Positions 18,390-26,159 of a stretch of DNA of 64,000 nt are shown piece after piece. The translations under genes and the position numbers were made by a program. The stretch spans positions 62,001-126,000 of the forward strand of contig NZ_PGUZ01000009.1 of assembly GCF_002860165.1 (NCBI RefSeq), in the 5' to 3' direction. This DNA is from Bacillus sp. V3-13. Its GTDB lineage: Bacteria > Bacillota > Bacilli > Bacillales > Cytobacillaceae. Each line of letters opens with the position of its first letter. Within the stretch, counting starts at the first letter, position 1. The notes beneath the pieces are model-generated. The model worked only from the letters and a program-made list of their open reading frames with translations. It did no database searches and was not told the origin of the DNA.

Positions 18390-18502
18390 TTTCACATCCT
18401 CCTAAAGTTTTGATGTCTATTTTTTTATTCATTAACTGGCCCAATTCTTGAATAACTATTTGCTTAAACAGTACCATATATCTCTCGTACGCACATAGCT
18501 TT

Positions 18503-18562
18503 TTAAACAGCTTTATTATGAATTAAACGACTTTATTACATTAATTAAACAACTTTTTTATT
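18503..18562 (-). repeat. Right-end transposase-binding sites (three)
   Basis: Inverted copies of the left-end core at 18503-18517, 18523-18537 and 18545-18562, spaced 20 and 22 bp. The ACA terminus is at 18568-18570. Confidence 0.8.
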
Positions 18563-18570
18563 ACTAAACA

Positions 18571-18581
18571 ATATTGACTAA
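18571..18581 (+). other. Right target-site duplication and displaced fnr 3' end
   Basis: ATATT (18571-18575) is followed by GAC TAA. In frame with the upstream fnr codons this restores Asn-Ile-Asp-stop, the family C-terminus. Confidence 0.85.
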
Positions 18582-18583
18582 AT

Positions 18584-18626
18584 AAAAAATCTTCATGACC
18601 AGTGAACGCGGCCATGAAGATTTTTT
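18584..18626. terminator. Bidirectional terminator between fnr (ancestral) and ywiC
   Basis: AAAAAATCTTCATG pairs with CATGAAGATTTTTT around a 15-base loop. It originally separated convergent fnr and ywiC and is now cut off from fnr by the 4.1-kb element. Confidence 0.8.
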
Positions 18627-19348
18627 TAAATAACAGCAATCAGCATTACAGTAAAGAAAAAAGCGGAATTGGCGATTTCAAGGATTCCAACTTTTTTAAT
18701 GGAATACGGCTTTCCGTAAAAAGCAAATGCCCTCATCAGGCTCGGCAAAAAGGCAACAGCAGCCAGCCATTCCCCGAGGACAAGCCAGACAATCGGGACG
18801 ATGATATGATACGTCCAGGAAATCCGTTTATATAAAAGGCTTTTCTTTTCCCTGATCATTGTTTTCACATAGAAGGTGCTCCCGACAAAGAACAAAACCG
18901 ATGCGATGAAAATCAAAACCAAGTCCTCTGAAATCATTCCGGCACTTAAATACCCGCTTGCAAGCCCGGCAATCGCAAAAACAAAGATAGCACTGAAATC
19001 ATTTAAAAGGGCCCGGTCTTGATTCTTGCCCGAGAAATAAATATTAACGAAAAAGAGCGGAAGCATCAAAAGCCCGAAGAAGAATAGCGATGGCCTTGCC
19101 CATAAAGGAGCCATCAGCAGAATCAAAGCAGGGACGAGATAAATAAGTGTCCACTCTATATAGAAGTTTACTTTCTTTTTTTTGAATAATAAGAGCATCG
19201 GATATGTTGCTAAATATAAAAGGAGCCAGCCGAAGAAAAAAGGGATGTGTTCGAAGCGGACTCCCGCAGCCGCTGCACTCAGCCAAAAAGGAATAATCAG
19301 CATCGCCCATGCTCCATGCTGTTTCGGCAAAAATAACTTCATAATCAT
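18626..19348 (-). CDS. ywiC: YwiC-like membrane protein
   Basis: A 240-residue polytopic protein with about seven or eight membrane segments. It opens with the family's hallmark PKQHGAWAML after a very short N-terminus. In B. subtilis ywiC lies beside fnr, as here. The function is not established. The promoter has an Fnr-like box at 19401-19416, so anaerobic induction is expected. ATG 19348 follows AAGGAGA. The gene is convergent with fnr copy 1 and was originally separated from it only by a terminator. Confidence 0.82.
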   Translation of the reverse strand: MIMKLFLPKQHGAWAMLIIPFWLSAAAAGVRFEHIPFFFGWLLLYLATYPMLLLFKKKKVNFYIEWTLIYLVPALILLMAPLWARPSLFFFGLLMLPLFFVNIYFSGKNQDRALLNDFSAIFVFAIAGLASGYLSAGMISEDLVLIFIASVLFFVGSTFYVKTMIREKKSLLYKRISWTYHIIVPIVWLVLGEWLAAVAFLPSLMRAFAFYGKPYSIKKVGILEIANSAFFFTVMLIAVI

Positions 19349-19375
19349 GTCTCTCCTTACCTGTACTACTGTAAG

Positions 19376-19416
19376 TGTATAGAACTTCCGGCGTTTAATA
19401 AGTGAAACAAATCACA
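19376..19416 (-). promoter_or_regulatory. Fnr box and -10 of ywiC
   Basis: AGTGA-N6-TCACA (19401-19416) matches 9 of 10 fixed bases of TGTGA-N6-TCACA. TATACA (19376-19381, minus strand) is 19 bp downstream, close to the standard activator spacing. Confidence 0.68.
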
Positions 19417-19480
19417 AAACGAGAGTTATTTTTGGTTTTTTCTCATTTAAAAAGGGCCCAATGGACCCTTTTTCATACGC

Positions 19481-20020
19481 TTATTTGCAATTGTGTGCTT
19501 TTTCCGTTAAAAAGCGGGTAATCCATTGCACTCCTTCATGTCCACCTGCCGGGAAACATGGAATATGTAAACCGGCCAATTCGCTATGCCCTTCAAGCTC
19601 TTTATGAAAAAGGATTACCTTAACCTCCTGCAGCTGTTTGAGGAGGAAAAGATCCTCCTCTCTTCTTAATAAAACAGCCTTCGGGTAATTTTCATGCTTA
19701 TGCCCTTCGACAATGATAAAGTCGGGCTCAAAAAAGGACATAAATTCTATCTTTTTAGTTAGTGGCCAGCTGGCATTTTCGCCATGGATTATGACCCTGC
19801 CGCCACCTTCAACGAGAGAAGCAGCCGCGCCGGCCATGACATGCCGGCTTGTGTCCTTTTCAACCGGAATATCCGGCTTTCCGCCATGGCCATGGTGTTT
19901 AATCGTCACCGCCGTAAAACCGCTTTTGGACAGAATTGAAACCAGGCTCGTCACAAGCAATGTCTTGCCGCTGTTTTGAAAACCGGAGACTTGGAACACA
20001 AATGGTTTTACCATGGCCAT
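19481..20020 (-). CDS. mobB: MobB, molybdenum-cofactor GTP-binding adaptor
   Basis: A 179-residue P-loop protein (GFQNSGKT at residues 13-20). It has the MobB-typical IKHHGHGG and a late IIVEGHKHE motif. MobB binds GTP and assists MobA in forming the guanine-dinucleotide form of Moco. ATG 20020 (or 20014) overlaps the moeA stop by about 13 bases, so it is co-transcribed and probably coupled with moeA. No mobA is in the window. Confidence 0.88.
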   Translation of the reverse strand: MAMVKPFVFQVSGFQNSGKTLLVTSLVSILSKSGFTAVTIKHHGHGGKPDIPVEKDTSRHVMAGAAASLVEGGGRVIIHGENASWPLTKKIEFMSFFEPDFIIVEGHKHENYPKAVLLRREEDLFLLKQLQEVKVILFHKELEGHSELAGLHIPCFPAGGHEGVQWITRFLTEKAHNCK

Positions 20021-21276
20021 TCGCTGCCGGTTTGATCTTCAAGCAATAATAGCTCCACTTCATCTCCCGCTGCAAATCCCCGTGTGCCCCCAGGCAAAAT
20101 CATCAATGAGTCTGCGCCGGCAAGGCTCATGACGATGTTTGATTTATCAACGCCGCTTGGAGAGGCAGTCAGCCTGCCATCCTGAAAATCAATGGCGCTC
20201 CTGACAAAGCGTGCGAACGGATTCGCTTTTGGAAAATCAGCGGTAAGAATCGCTTTTTCTTTTCGCAAATGCGGCTTTTCCGAGAACAACAGTGTCCGGA
20301 TCACCGGCCTTGTAAACAATTCGAATCCGACATAACAGGCGGAAGGATTTCCGGAAAGGCCAAACAGCAGCTTCCCTTGATATTGGGCAACGGTCGTCAC
20401 ACTGCCCGGCCTCATCCCGACTTTATTGAATAACACTTCTGCCCGCAATTTTTCGTAAATGTCCGGCAAATAATCGAAGTCCCCTACGGATACGCCGCCT
20501 GTTGTGACAAGCATATCAACCTCGTCCAAAGCATTTTTTACAGCCTCAAAACAAATATCAAAAACATCCGGGAGCTTGCCGAAATAGCTTACTTCTGCTC
20601 CTGCCCGCTCAATCTGGGCCGAAATCATATGCGAATTGCTGTTGCGGATTTTACCCGGAGATAACGGCTCCTCCACTTCAAGCAGCTCTGTCCCGGTTGC
20701 AAACAGGCCAACGACCGGCTTTTTCGCAACCGGAACTTGTGCATATCCAAAAGTCGCCAGCACGGCCTGGATGCCGGGGTTGATAAACGTTCCTTTTTTT
20801 ACAAGAACGTCGCCTTCTTTCGCGTCTTCGCCCCGGAAAGAGATATTTTCACCTTTTTTCGACTCGCGCTTGACAGACATATAGCTTTTGCCATCGCGTT
20901 CAACTTCTTTCGCCAACTCCAGCATCACAACGGCATCGCACTGTTCAGGCATTTGCGCGCCGGTCATAATGCGGACGCATTGAAACGGCCCGACGCTTTT
21001 AGAGGTGAGCAATCCGGCACCAATATGGTCGATTACTTCAAATTCGACCGGATTTTCTTGTGACGCTCCCACTGTGTCGATGGAGCGGACCGCAAATCCA
21101 TCATACGGGGCCCGGTCAAAATGCGGCACATCATGGGTGGCGATTATATCTTCAGAAAGATAGCGTCCATAGCTTTTCGTAATCGGTATGTATTCTGTCT
21201 GTCCATTCTTTGCATACTTCATCACTCTTTTTACTGCTTCCCCGATAGAAATCGGTTTTCTTCTTTCAACCATCAT
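20008..21276 (-). CDS. moeA: MoeA, molybdopterin molybdenumtransferase
   Basis: A 422-residue protein that inserts molybdate into adenylylated molybdopterin. Domain order is MoeA N-terminal/linker (FDRAPYDGFAVR near residue 56), the MoCF-binding domain (TTGGVSVGDFDYLP, FGLSGNPSACYVGFE) and the C-terminal barrel (about 340-415). The ribosome site TAGGAG lies 7 bases before ATG 21276. It is first in the moeA-mobB operon and has its own promoter with an Fnr-like box. The operon supplies molybdenum enzymes such as nitrate reductase, which is not in this window. Confidence 0.92.
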   Translation of the reverse strand: MMVERRKPISIGEAVKRVMKYAKNGQTEYIPITKSYGRYLSEDIIATHDVPHFDRAPYDGFAVRSIDTVGASQENPVEFEVIDHIGAGLLTSKSVGPFQCVRIMTGAQMPEQCDAVVMLELAKEVERDGKSYMSVKRESKKGENISFRGEDAKEGDVLVKKGTFINPGIQAVLATFGYAQVPVAKKPVVGLFATGTELLEVEEPLSPGKIRNSNSHMISAQIERAGAEVSYFGKLPDVFDICFEAVKNALDEVDMLVTTGGVSVGDFDYLPDIYEKLRAEVLFNKVGMRPGSVTTVAQYQGKLLFGLSGNPSACYVGFELFTRPVIRTLLFSEKPHLRKEKAILTADFPKANPFARFVRSAIDFQDGRLTASPSGVDKSNIVMSLAGADSLMILPGGTRGFAAGDEVELLLLEDQTGSEWPW

Positions 21277-21331
21277 TCATCAGCTCCTACCTGCACTTAC
21301 AACAGCAATTTAACGTACTTTTTGCCTCTTT

Positions 21332-21375
21332 ATTATATAGGGTATACGAAACAGTCGATCATGACAAACATCACA
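21332..21375 (-). promoter_or_regulatory. Fnr-like box and -10 of moeA-mobB
   Basis: CATGA-N6-TCACA (21360-21375) matches 8 of 10 fixed bases. TATAAT (21332-21337, minus strand) lies 22 bp downstream, as expected for an activator centred near -41.5. Confidence 0.62.
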
Positions 21376-21384
21376 GCAGACAAG

Positions 21385-21561
21385 AAAAGCGCAAGCGCCT
21401 TGCTCAGCCCCGACAAGCGCTGGCCGACTAAGATCGCCACGTCCTGTGGCAACGTCGGCACTAGTACGTCCTGTACGTCGGACGGCCCTGACAGTGAAGT
21501 CGTTCTTTGACTTCATTGGCAGGACTGAAGCGACTCGAGGGGCTAGGCGCTGGAGCTGGAC
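21385..21561. repeat. Dispersed structured repeat, copy 1 (with insert)
   Basis: Starts AGCGCAAGCGCCTTG, ends GGCGCTGGAGCTGGAC; the ends pair with each other (CAGCCCC/GGGGCT, AGCGCC/GGCGCT). The same unit is at 34961-35077. This copy carries about 60 extra bases after AAGCGCTGG, itself hairpin-rich. No gene is seen in 21277-21750 apart from this repeat and the two divergent Fnr promoters. Confidence 0.8.
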
Positions 21562-21663
21562 ATTGAAATGCCCAACTAAGTTTAAAAAATTTATACTTTA
21601 ACTACAAGAACAAGTGACCAGTTTCTAATCTTTGTGGAGTAGCAACATAAAAAAATCGTCAAA

Positions 21664-21706
21664 TGTGATATGCATCACCTTCAAGCCAATCATAATCCTT
21701 TATTCT
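21664..21706 (+). promoter_or_regulatory. Fnr box and -10 of scdA
   Basis: TGTGA-N6-TCACC (21664-21679) matches 9 of 10 fixed bases. TATTCT (21701-21706) is 21 bp downstream, which places the box centre at -41.5 for a start near 21713. Confidence 0.72.
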
Positions 21707-21750
21707 TAAAGTGTGATCAAGATCTTTATTGAAATTAAGGAGGAACAATA

Positions 21751-22455
21751 ATGAGTTTGCCATTTTCAGCAACATCGCTTGTAAAAGATATTGTAAATGA
21801 ACTGCCTAAATCCAGCGATATTTTTAAACGCCACCGAATTGACTTTTGCTGCGGAGGCAATATTCCCCTGACCGAGGCTGCAGCACAGCGCAATGTCGAC
21901 GTGGATTCATTAATGGAAGAATTGAATGAAGTTTATCAAAAGAGCGGGAATGAACCAACAGATATAAAAACATGGATGGCTACCGGCTCCGCTGAACTGA
22001 TCGAGCAAATCAAAGAAAAATTCCATCGTCCATTGGAAGAGGAATTGTCACAGCTCAGTCCTTATGTAACTAAAGTGTCCAGGGTTCATGGTGACCGCCG
22101 CCCGGAACTCCTGAAAGTATATGAGCTTTATTATGAATTAAAGAAAGAGCTGCTTGAGCATACAGCAAAAGAAGAAGAAAGCATTTTCCCATTGTTGCTG
22201 AAGCTCGAAACAACCCCTGAGGCAGAGCGCACCCGGATTTTGGAGGAAATTAGACAGCTTGAAAAAGAACATGATCATGCAGGCGCGATTTTAAAAGAAC
22301 TGCGCGAGATCACTTCTGATTTCACTCCGCCTTTTGATGCGTGCGGAACGTACCGTTTAATGTATAAACGTCTCGAAATGCTGGAAGAGCAAACATTCAT
22401 GCATGTCCATCTTGAAAATAATATTCTCTTCCCGCGCTACCTGACTGCAAATTAA
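21751..22455 (+). CDS. scdA: Iron-sulfur cluster repair di-iron protein (RIC, ScdA/YtfE)
   Basis: A 234-residue protein. The N-terminal ScdA_N domain contains FKRHRIDFCCGG, and a hemerythrin-like domain follows with the expected histidines (VHGDRRPE, LEHTAKEEE, EHDHAG, MHVHLENN). RIC proteins repair Fe-S clusters damaged by nitric oxide or oxidants. ATG follows AAGGAGGAACAATA. It is monocistronic, has an Fnr-like box, and ends at a good terminator. Placement among nitrate-respiration accessory genes suggests protection against nitrosative stress during denitrification. Confidence 0.9.
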   Translation: MSLPFSATSLVKDIVNELPKSSDIFKRHRIDFCCGGNIPLTEAAAQRNVDVDSLMEELNEVYQKSGNEPTDIKTWMATGSAELIEQIKEKFHRPLEEELSQLSPYVTKVSRVHGDRRPELLKVYELYYELKKELLEHTAKEEESIFPLLLKLETTPEAERTRILEEIRQLEKEHDHAGAILKELREITSDFTPPFDACGTYRLMYKRLEMLEEQTFMHVHLENNILFPRYLTAN

Positions 22456-22493
22456 CAGACGCCTTCCAGGCCGTTTTCGGCCTCGTTTCCCTT

Positions 22494-22525
22494 ACCTTGT
22501 CGGATGAATCCGACAAGGTTTTTTT
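22494..22525 (+). terminator. scdA terminator
   Basis: A 12-bp stem ACCTTGTCGGAT with a 2-base loop, followed by seven T. Confidence 0.85.
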
Positions 22526-22584
22526 AAAAAAAATTACTCTCATCATCCATTGAACAAAAAACAACCCTTCCCAGAGTTGTCTCT

Positions 22585-23601
22585 TCACCCGCCGATATAT
22601 GACATTTCAATTTTCTTTCGGTTTGCGATTGTTTCTGCTGTCCGTTCATCTGAATAGCGGTCGCCACGATGTTCCCAAATCGAAATGATTCGCGCTTTGA
22701 TCTCCTCATCCGTTGCGCCTGCTCTCATGAAGTCGCGCAAATCGTGGCCGTTTCCGTTGAAAAGGCAAGTAAAAATTTGGCCGTTTGCCGACAATCTTGC
22801 CCTTGTGCAGGTTGAACAAAACGATTCAGAAACGGATGGAATAAAGCCGACACGCGCGCTCGCATCCTTGTAGGAATACAATTTGGCGACTTCCCCGTAA
22901 TACGCGGGTTCCACCGCCTCAAGAGCGTCGTGCTTTTGCAAAATCTCATAGATTTCTTTTTTCGTGACGACGTCATCCATTTTCCAGCCGTTTGTGCTGC
23001 CGACATCCATGAACTCAATAAACCGGAGCTCCAGTCCTTCCTGTTTACAAAACTTCGCCATTGACACGATTTCATGTTCATTTAAGCCTTTTTTGACGAC
23101 CATATTAATTTTCACGCCCAGTCCCGCTTCTTTGGCAGCATTAATGCCTTTTAAGACCGGACCGGTGCCGACGTTTCTGCCGTTAATTTGGCCGAACAGC
23201 TCATCATCAAGACTATCGAGGCTGACATTGACCCGTTTTAAGCCGGCAGTTTTCAGATCGCTTGCAAGTTTAGGCAGTAACACTCCATTAGTGGTCAATG
23301 CAATATCATTCAACCCTGGAATATCAGCCAGCATTTTTACTAATACAGGCAAATCCCTGCGCAAAAGGGGTTCTCCGCCTGTTAAGCGGATTTTTTCAAC
23401 ACCGAGTCCGACAAAGATTCTCCCAAGCCGTTCGATTTCTTCATAAGCAAGCAATTCGCTTTTCGGCAGAAACGGAAAGTCAGGGCCGAATATTTCAGCA
23501 GGCATACAATACTGGCAGCGGAAATTGCAACGGTCGATGACAGATATGCGCAAATCCCTTAAGGGCCTGTTTAATTGATCGCGAATCAAGTGATTTTTCA
23601 A
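22585..23601 (-). CDS. moaA: MoaA, GTP 3',8-cyclase
   Basis: A radical SAM enzyme that rearranges GTP in the first step of molybdenum-cofactor synthesis. The SAM cluster motif CNFRCQYC is at residues 25-32; the second cluster uses [18 protein letters not shown] near residue 265-282; and the C-terminal Gly-Gly needed for activity is present. At 338 residues it is of normal length. moaBCDE are not in the window. It is transcribed alone, convergent with scdA, from a promoter with an Fnr-like box. Confidence 0.95.
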   Translation of the reverse strand: MKNHLIRDQLNRPLRDLRISVIDRCNFRCQYCMPAEIFGPDFPFLPKSELLAYEEIERLGRIFVGLGVEKIRLTGGEPLLRRDLPVLVKMLADIPGLNDIALTTNGVLLPKLASDLKTAGLKRVNVSLDSLDDELFGQINGRNVGTGPVLKGINAAKEAGLGVKINMVVKKGLNEHEIVSMAKFCKQEGLELRFIEFMDVGSTNGWKMDDVVTKKEIYEILQKHDALEAVEPAYYGEVAKLYSYKDASARVGFIPSVSESFCSTCTRARLSANGQIFTCLFNGNGHDLRDFMRAGATDEEIKARIISIWEHRGDRYSDERTAETIANRKKIEMSYIGG

Positions 23602-23626
23602 TCCATCACCCCCATATATGAGACGT

Positions 23627-23669
23627 ATTTTAACAAACCTTATGTTGGAGTGCTGTTATTATCCTCACA
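23627..23669 (-). promoter_or_regulatory. Fnr box and -10 of moaA
   Basis: Minus strand TGTGA-N6-TAACA (23654-23669) matches 9 of 10 fixed bases. TAAAAT (23627-23632) is exactly 21 bp downstream. Confidence 0.66.
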
Positions 23670-23883
23670 CTTGTTATTGTTCATTTCACAAAAGATACAC
23701 CTGCCTATATTTAATCATAAAAACATAAATAATATGTGAAACTATGAAAATTGTCATGAGAATGTCAAATCCGCTCTATGTAAAGCAGGAGAATTTCTGA
23801 CAACTTTGTGAATTACCACTATTATCCTAATGTTAATGTTATGATATGAAAAACGTTTTCACTTTATGAAAAGGGTGATATAA

Positions 23884-24582
23884 ATGACCGTGATAATGAA
23901 ACCAACTCATTCGATTGAAATTAAAGAACTGCTTCGTTTTGCCGACCACAAAATCCAAACTAAAAAAGGCACTTACCTTTTTCAGGAAGGAACGGAAGCA
24001 GATTTGCTCTACATCGTATTATCGGGAAAAATACAAATCAGCAAAATATCTGCAGATGGCCGCGAGCTGAGCTTAAGGATTGTCAGCCAGAATGATATTT
24101 GCGGGGAGCTGACACTGTTCACTGATTCCCCGAAATATTTGCTTAGTGCACTGGTTCTTGAGGACGGCGAAGTCATGGCGGTCAGGAAGGAAGTACTGGA
24201 AAGAGAAATATTCCAAAACAGTGCCCTTGCATTTGAGTTTATGAAATGGATGAGTGACCATTTCCGCAAAACACAAACGAAGTTTAGAGATCTTGTCCTA
24301 AACGGGAAAAAAGGCGCGTTATATTCAACACTTATTCGCATGACAAACAGCTACGGGGTGAAAATGAGGGATGGAATCCTGATTGACCTTCCCTTGACAA
24401 ATCAGGAGCTGGCAAATTTCTGTGGCACATCGCGGGAAAGCACAAACCGGATTTTAAATGAGCTAAAGCGGGAAGAGGTTATTTCTACGAAAAGAGGCAA
24501 AATCGTCGTCCATGATGTTCAATTCCTGAAGGACGAAATTGGCTGTGAAAATTGTCCGGCCACCTATTGCAGCATTGACTAG
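23884..24582 (+). CDS. fnr: Fnr-family anaerobic regulator, copy 2
   Basis: A 232-residue paralogue of the 13748 regulator with the same layout: sensing barrel, dimer helix, winged helix (GTSRESTNRIL) and C-terminal Cys-x2-Cys-x4-Cys (CENCPATYC). Asp of FRDLVL is also kept, so all four presumed cluster ligands are present. It ends Ser-Ile-Asp-stop, close to the B. subtilis ending. A GGGTGAT ribosome site precedes the ATG. A TATGAT -10 (23840-23845) is likely. Only a half Fnr site (TGTGA, 23807) is upstream, so autoregulation is not supported. Confidence 0.93.
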   Translation: MTVIMKPTHSIEIKELLRFADHKIQTKKGTYLFQEGTEADLLYIVLSGKIQISKISADGRELSLRIVSQNDICGELTLFTDSPKYLLSALVLEDGEVMAVRKEVLEREIFQNSALAFEFMKWMSDHFRKTQTKFRDLVLNGKKGALYSTLIRMTNSYGVKMRDGILIDLPLTNQELANFCGTSRESTNRILNELKREEVISTKRGKIVVHDVQFLKDEIGCENCPATYCSID

Positions 24583-24599
24583 AAAACCGGTAAATTGCC

Positions 24600-24632
24600 A
24601 AAAAGGGATGGGCGAATCCATCCCTTTTTTTT
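24600..24632 (+). terminator. Terminator after fnr copy 2
   Basis: AAAAAGGGATGG pairs with CCATCCCTTTTT around a 6-base loop, with an eight-T tail. It also suits the convergent SPASM gene. Confidence 0.85.
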
Positions 24633-24633
24633 G

Positions 24634-25761
24634 TTAGACATTTTCGGCTTGTTTGTTCCTCATCGATTTTGGTATATAAACGCAGAAAGGCTCGCTCTCC
24701 AAGTAATCCCCTGTCATCGCATAGGCGCGCGAACGGGAGCCGCCGCAAACATAACGAAACTCACATTGTCCGCATTTTCCTTTATACATGTCAGGATTCC
24801 GCAAGTCCTTGAAAATGGGTGATTCCCTGTATATCTCGGCAAGCGGCTGCTCACGGATATTTCCTGCTTTCACCGGAAGCAGTCCGCTCGGATAGACATC
24901 GCCAATGTGTGAGATAAACACAAAGCCGTTGCCGTCATTGACGCCCTTTTGTGCTCTCCCCAAGCCATCAATCGAACCAGTGAGCCCTTGATTGGTTAAC
25001 GCATCTAAATATTGGATTTCGGCTGGTTTTGCTTTCGCTTCCCTCATTTTTTGCTGGATCACGACGCGCCGGTAATGTTGGGCTGCTGTTGTTTTGATAT
25101 CAAACGGCACCCTTTTGCTTAACTGGTAAAGCCATGTAAATACCTTCTCATGTTCAACAGGCGAAATCATGTCCTTCTCCTGGCCTCTGCCGGTCGGGAC
25201 AAGAAAAAAAACACTCCACAGGACGCACTGTAAATCCTCTACAAGCTGTGCCATTTCATCAAGGTAATCAATATTATAACGGGAAATGACGGTATTGATT
25301 TGTACCGGTATCTCAAGCTCATGCAAATACTTGATGCGTTCAAGCGTTAAGTCAAACGATCCCGCAGTCCCGCGGAAATGATCATGCACCTCCGCTGTCG
25401 GGCCATCGAGGCTGAACGCCCATCTGGACAGGCCGACTTCTTTCGCTTTCTCAATCGCAGCCTTCGTGACATTTGGCGTTGCACTTGGAGTCATTGAAAC
25501 CCTTACCCCTTTATGCACCGCATAAGCAGCAATTTCAAAGACATCATCGCGCATGAGCGGATCGCCGCCGGTAAAGACAAGAAGAGGGTTGTTCATTTCA
25601 TAAATTTGGTCAATCAATGCCTTTCCTTCTTCAAGGTTTAATTCGCGGGGATCCCTTTTATATTGTGCTTCGGCCCGGCAATGCAGGCATTTAAGCTGAC
25701 AGGCACGCGTTAACTCCCATATAACAATAAACGGATCTTTATTAAAATCTCTCGAAAACAT
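24634..25761 (-). CDS. Radical SAM/SPASM protein (NirJ/AhbD-like, TIGR04053-type)
   Basis: A 375-residue protein with the radical SAM motif CQLKCLHC near residue 20 and a C-terminal SPASM region (CGQCEFRYVCGGSRSRAYAMTG, then EPFC) that should hold an auxiliary cluster. Overall it resembles haem-modifying NirJ/AhbD proteins and the TIGR04053 group found near nitrate-respiration genes. The exact reaction is unknown. I chose ATG 25761 because AGGTGG lies 5 bases upstream; a TTG at 25818 would add 19 basic residues. The promoter has an Fnr-like box. Confidence 0.82.
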   Translation of the reverse strand: MFSRDFNKDPFIVIWELTRACQLKCLHCRAEAQYKRDPRELNLEEGKALIDQIYEMNNPLLVFTGGDPLMRDDVFEIAAYAVHKGVRVSMTPSATPNVTKAAIEKAKEVGLSRWAFSLDGPTAEVHDHFRGTAGSFDLTLERIKYLHELEIPVQINTVISRYNIDYLDEMAQLVEDLQCVLWSVFFLVPTGRGQEKDMISPVEHEKVFTWLYQLSKRVPFDIKTTAAQHYRRVVIQQKMREAKAKPAEIQYLDALTNQGLTGSIDGLGRAQKGVNDGNGFVFISHIGDVYPSGLLPVKAGNIREQPLAEIYRESPIFKDLRNPDMYKGKCGQCEFRYVCGGSRSRAYAMTGDYLESEPFCVYIPKSMRNKQAENV

Positions 25762-25860
25762 ATTTGCCACCTGACCTTTTCTGCTTCCCGGCCTGGAGTA
25801 CCGCCGTCTTTTCTGCAAAATTTAACGGTGAGCCGGTGAAATAAGATAGCTTTCGAAAAG

Positions 25861-25903
25861 ATTATAGGCGATTACCGAGTTAAAAAAAGTGAAATATCTC
25901 ACA
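25861..25903 (-). promoter_or_regulatory. Fnr box and -10 of the SPASM gene
   Basis: AGTGA-N6-TCACA (25888-25903) matches 9 of 10 fixed bases. A perfect TATAAT (25861-25866, minus strand) is exactly 21 bp downstream. Confidence 0.72.
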
Positions 25904-26159
25904 AGTAAACAGTTTTTTTTCGTACTTATGATATAATTTTGGTTGATTGGTTGAAGAACATAGGCAAATCTAAGAAAAGTACAAGCGATTTTTGAAAGGC
26001 AGAGTGCTATTAACAGCAAAATGTTGTATTTTATGCTTATAAAATTCCTTTTTACCTCTCTTTTGAATCAGTTTAATCAAATGACTTGTTTTTCGGGCTT
26101 AAATATCCCAATTTAAACCATATATTTCTATAATATGCTAATCACCATAGGTTATCCGG

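Larger units (their letters stand above)
14435..18570. mobile_element. Non-autonomous Tn7-like element in the last codon of fnr
   Basis: The 4,136-bp element starts TGTTGAGT then GACAATAAAATC, the same layout as the Tn7 left end (TGT plus five bases, then GACAATAAAGTC). Its right end, read inward, starts TGTTTAGT. Three left sites (14443, 14511, 14564) span about 140 bp; three inverted right sites (18503-18562) are packed 20-22 bp apart. That asymmetry is typical of Tn7. Perfect 5-bp duplications ATATT flank it. Deleting the element and one ATATT restores the fnr reading frame to Asn-Ile-Asp-stop, as in B. subtilis Fnr. No tnsABCDE genes are inside, so mobility would need a transposase in trans. 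A second left end at 17822 shows a compound history. Other DDE families also make 5-bp duplications, but the site sequence favours Tn7. Confidence 0.87.

Noticed and set aside
22444-22493. Moco riboswitch or other structured leader near moaA/scdA
   Set aside because: No long conserved leader is present; moaA has about 20 bp between the predicted start and the gene, and the 22444-22493 stretch only holds a weak GGCCGTTTTCGGCC hairpin.
23807-23822. Fnr box upstream of fnr copy 2 (autoregulation)
   Set aside because: Only the TGTGA half is present; the other half has one matching base, and the position relative to the -10 is off by about 4 bp.
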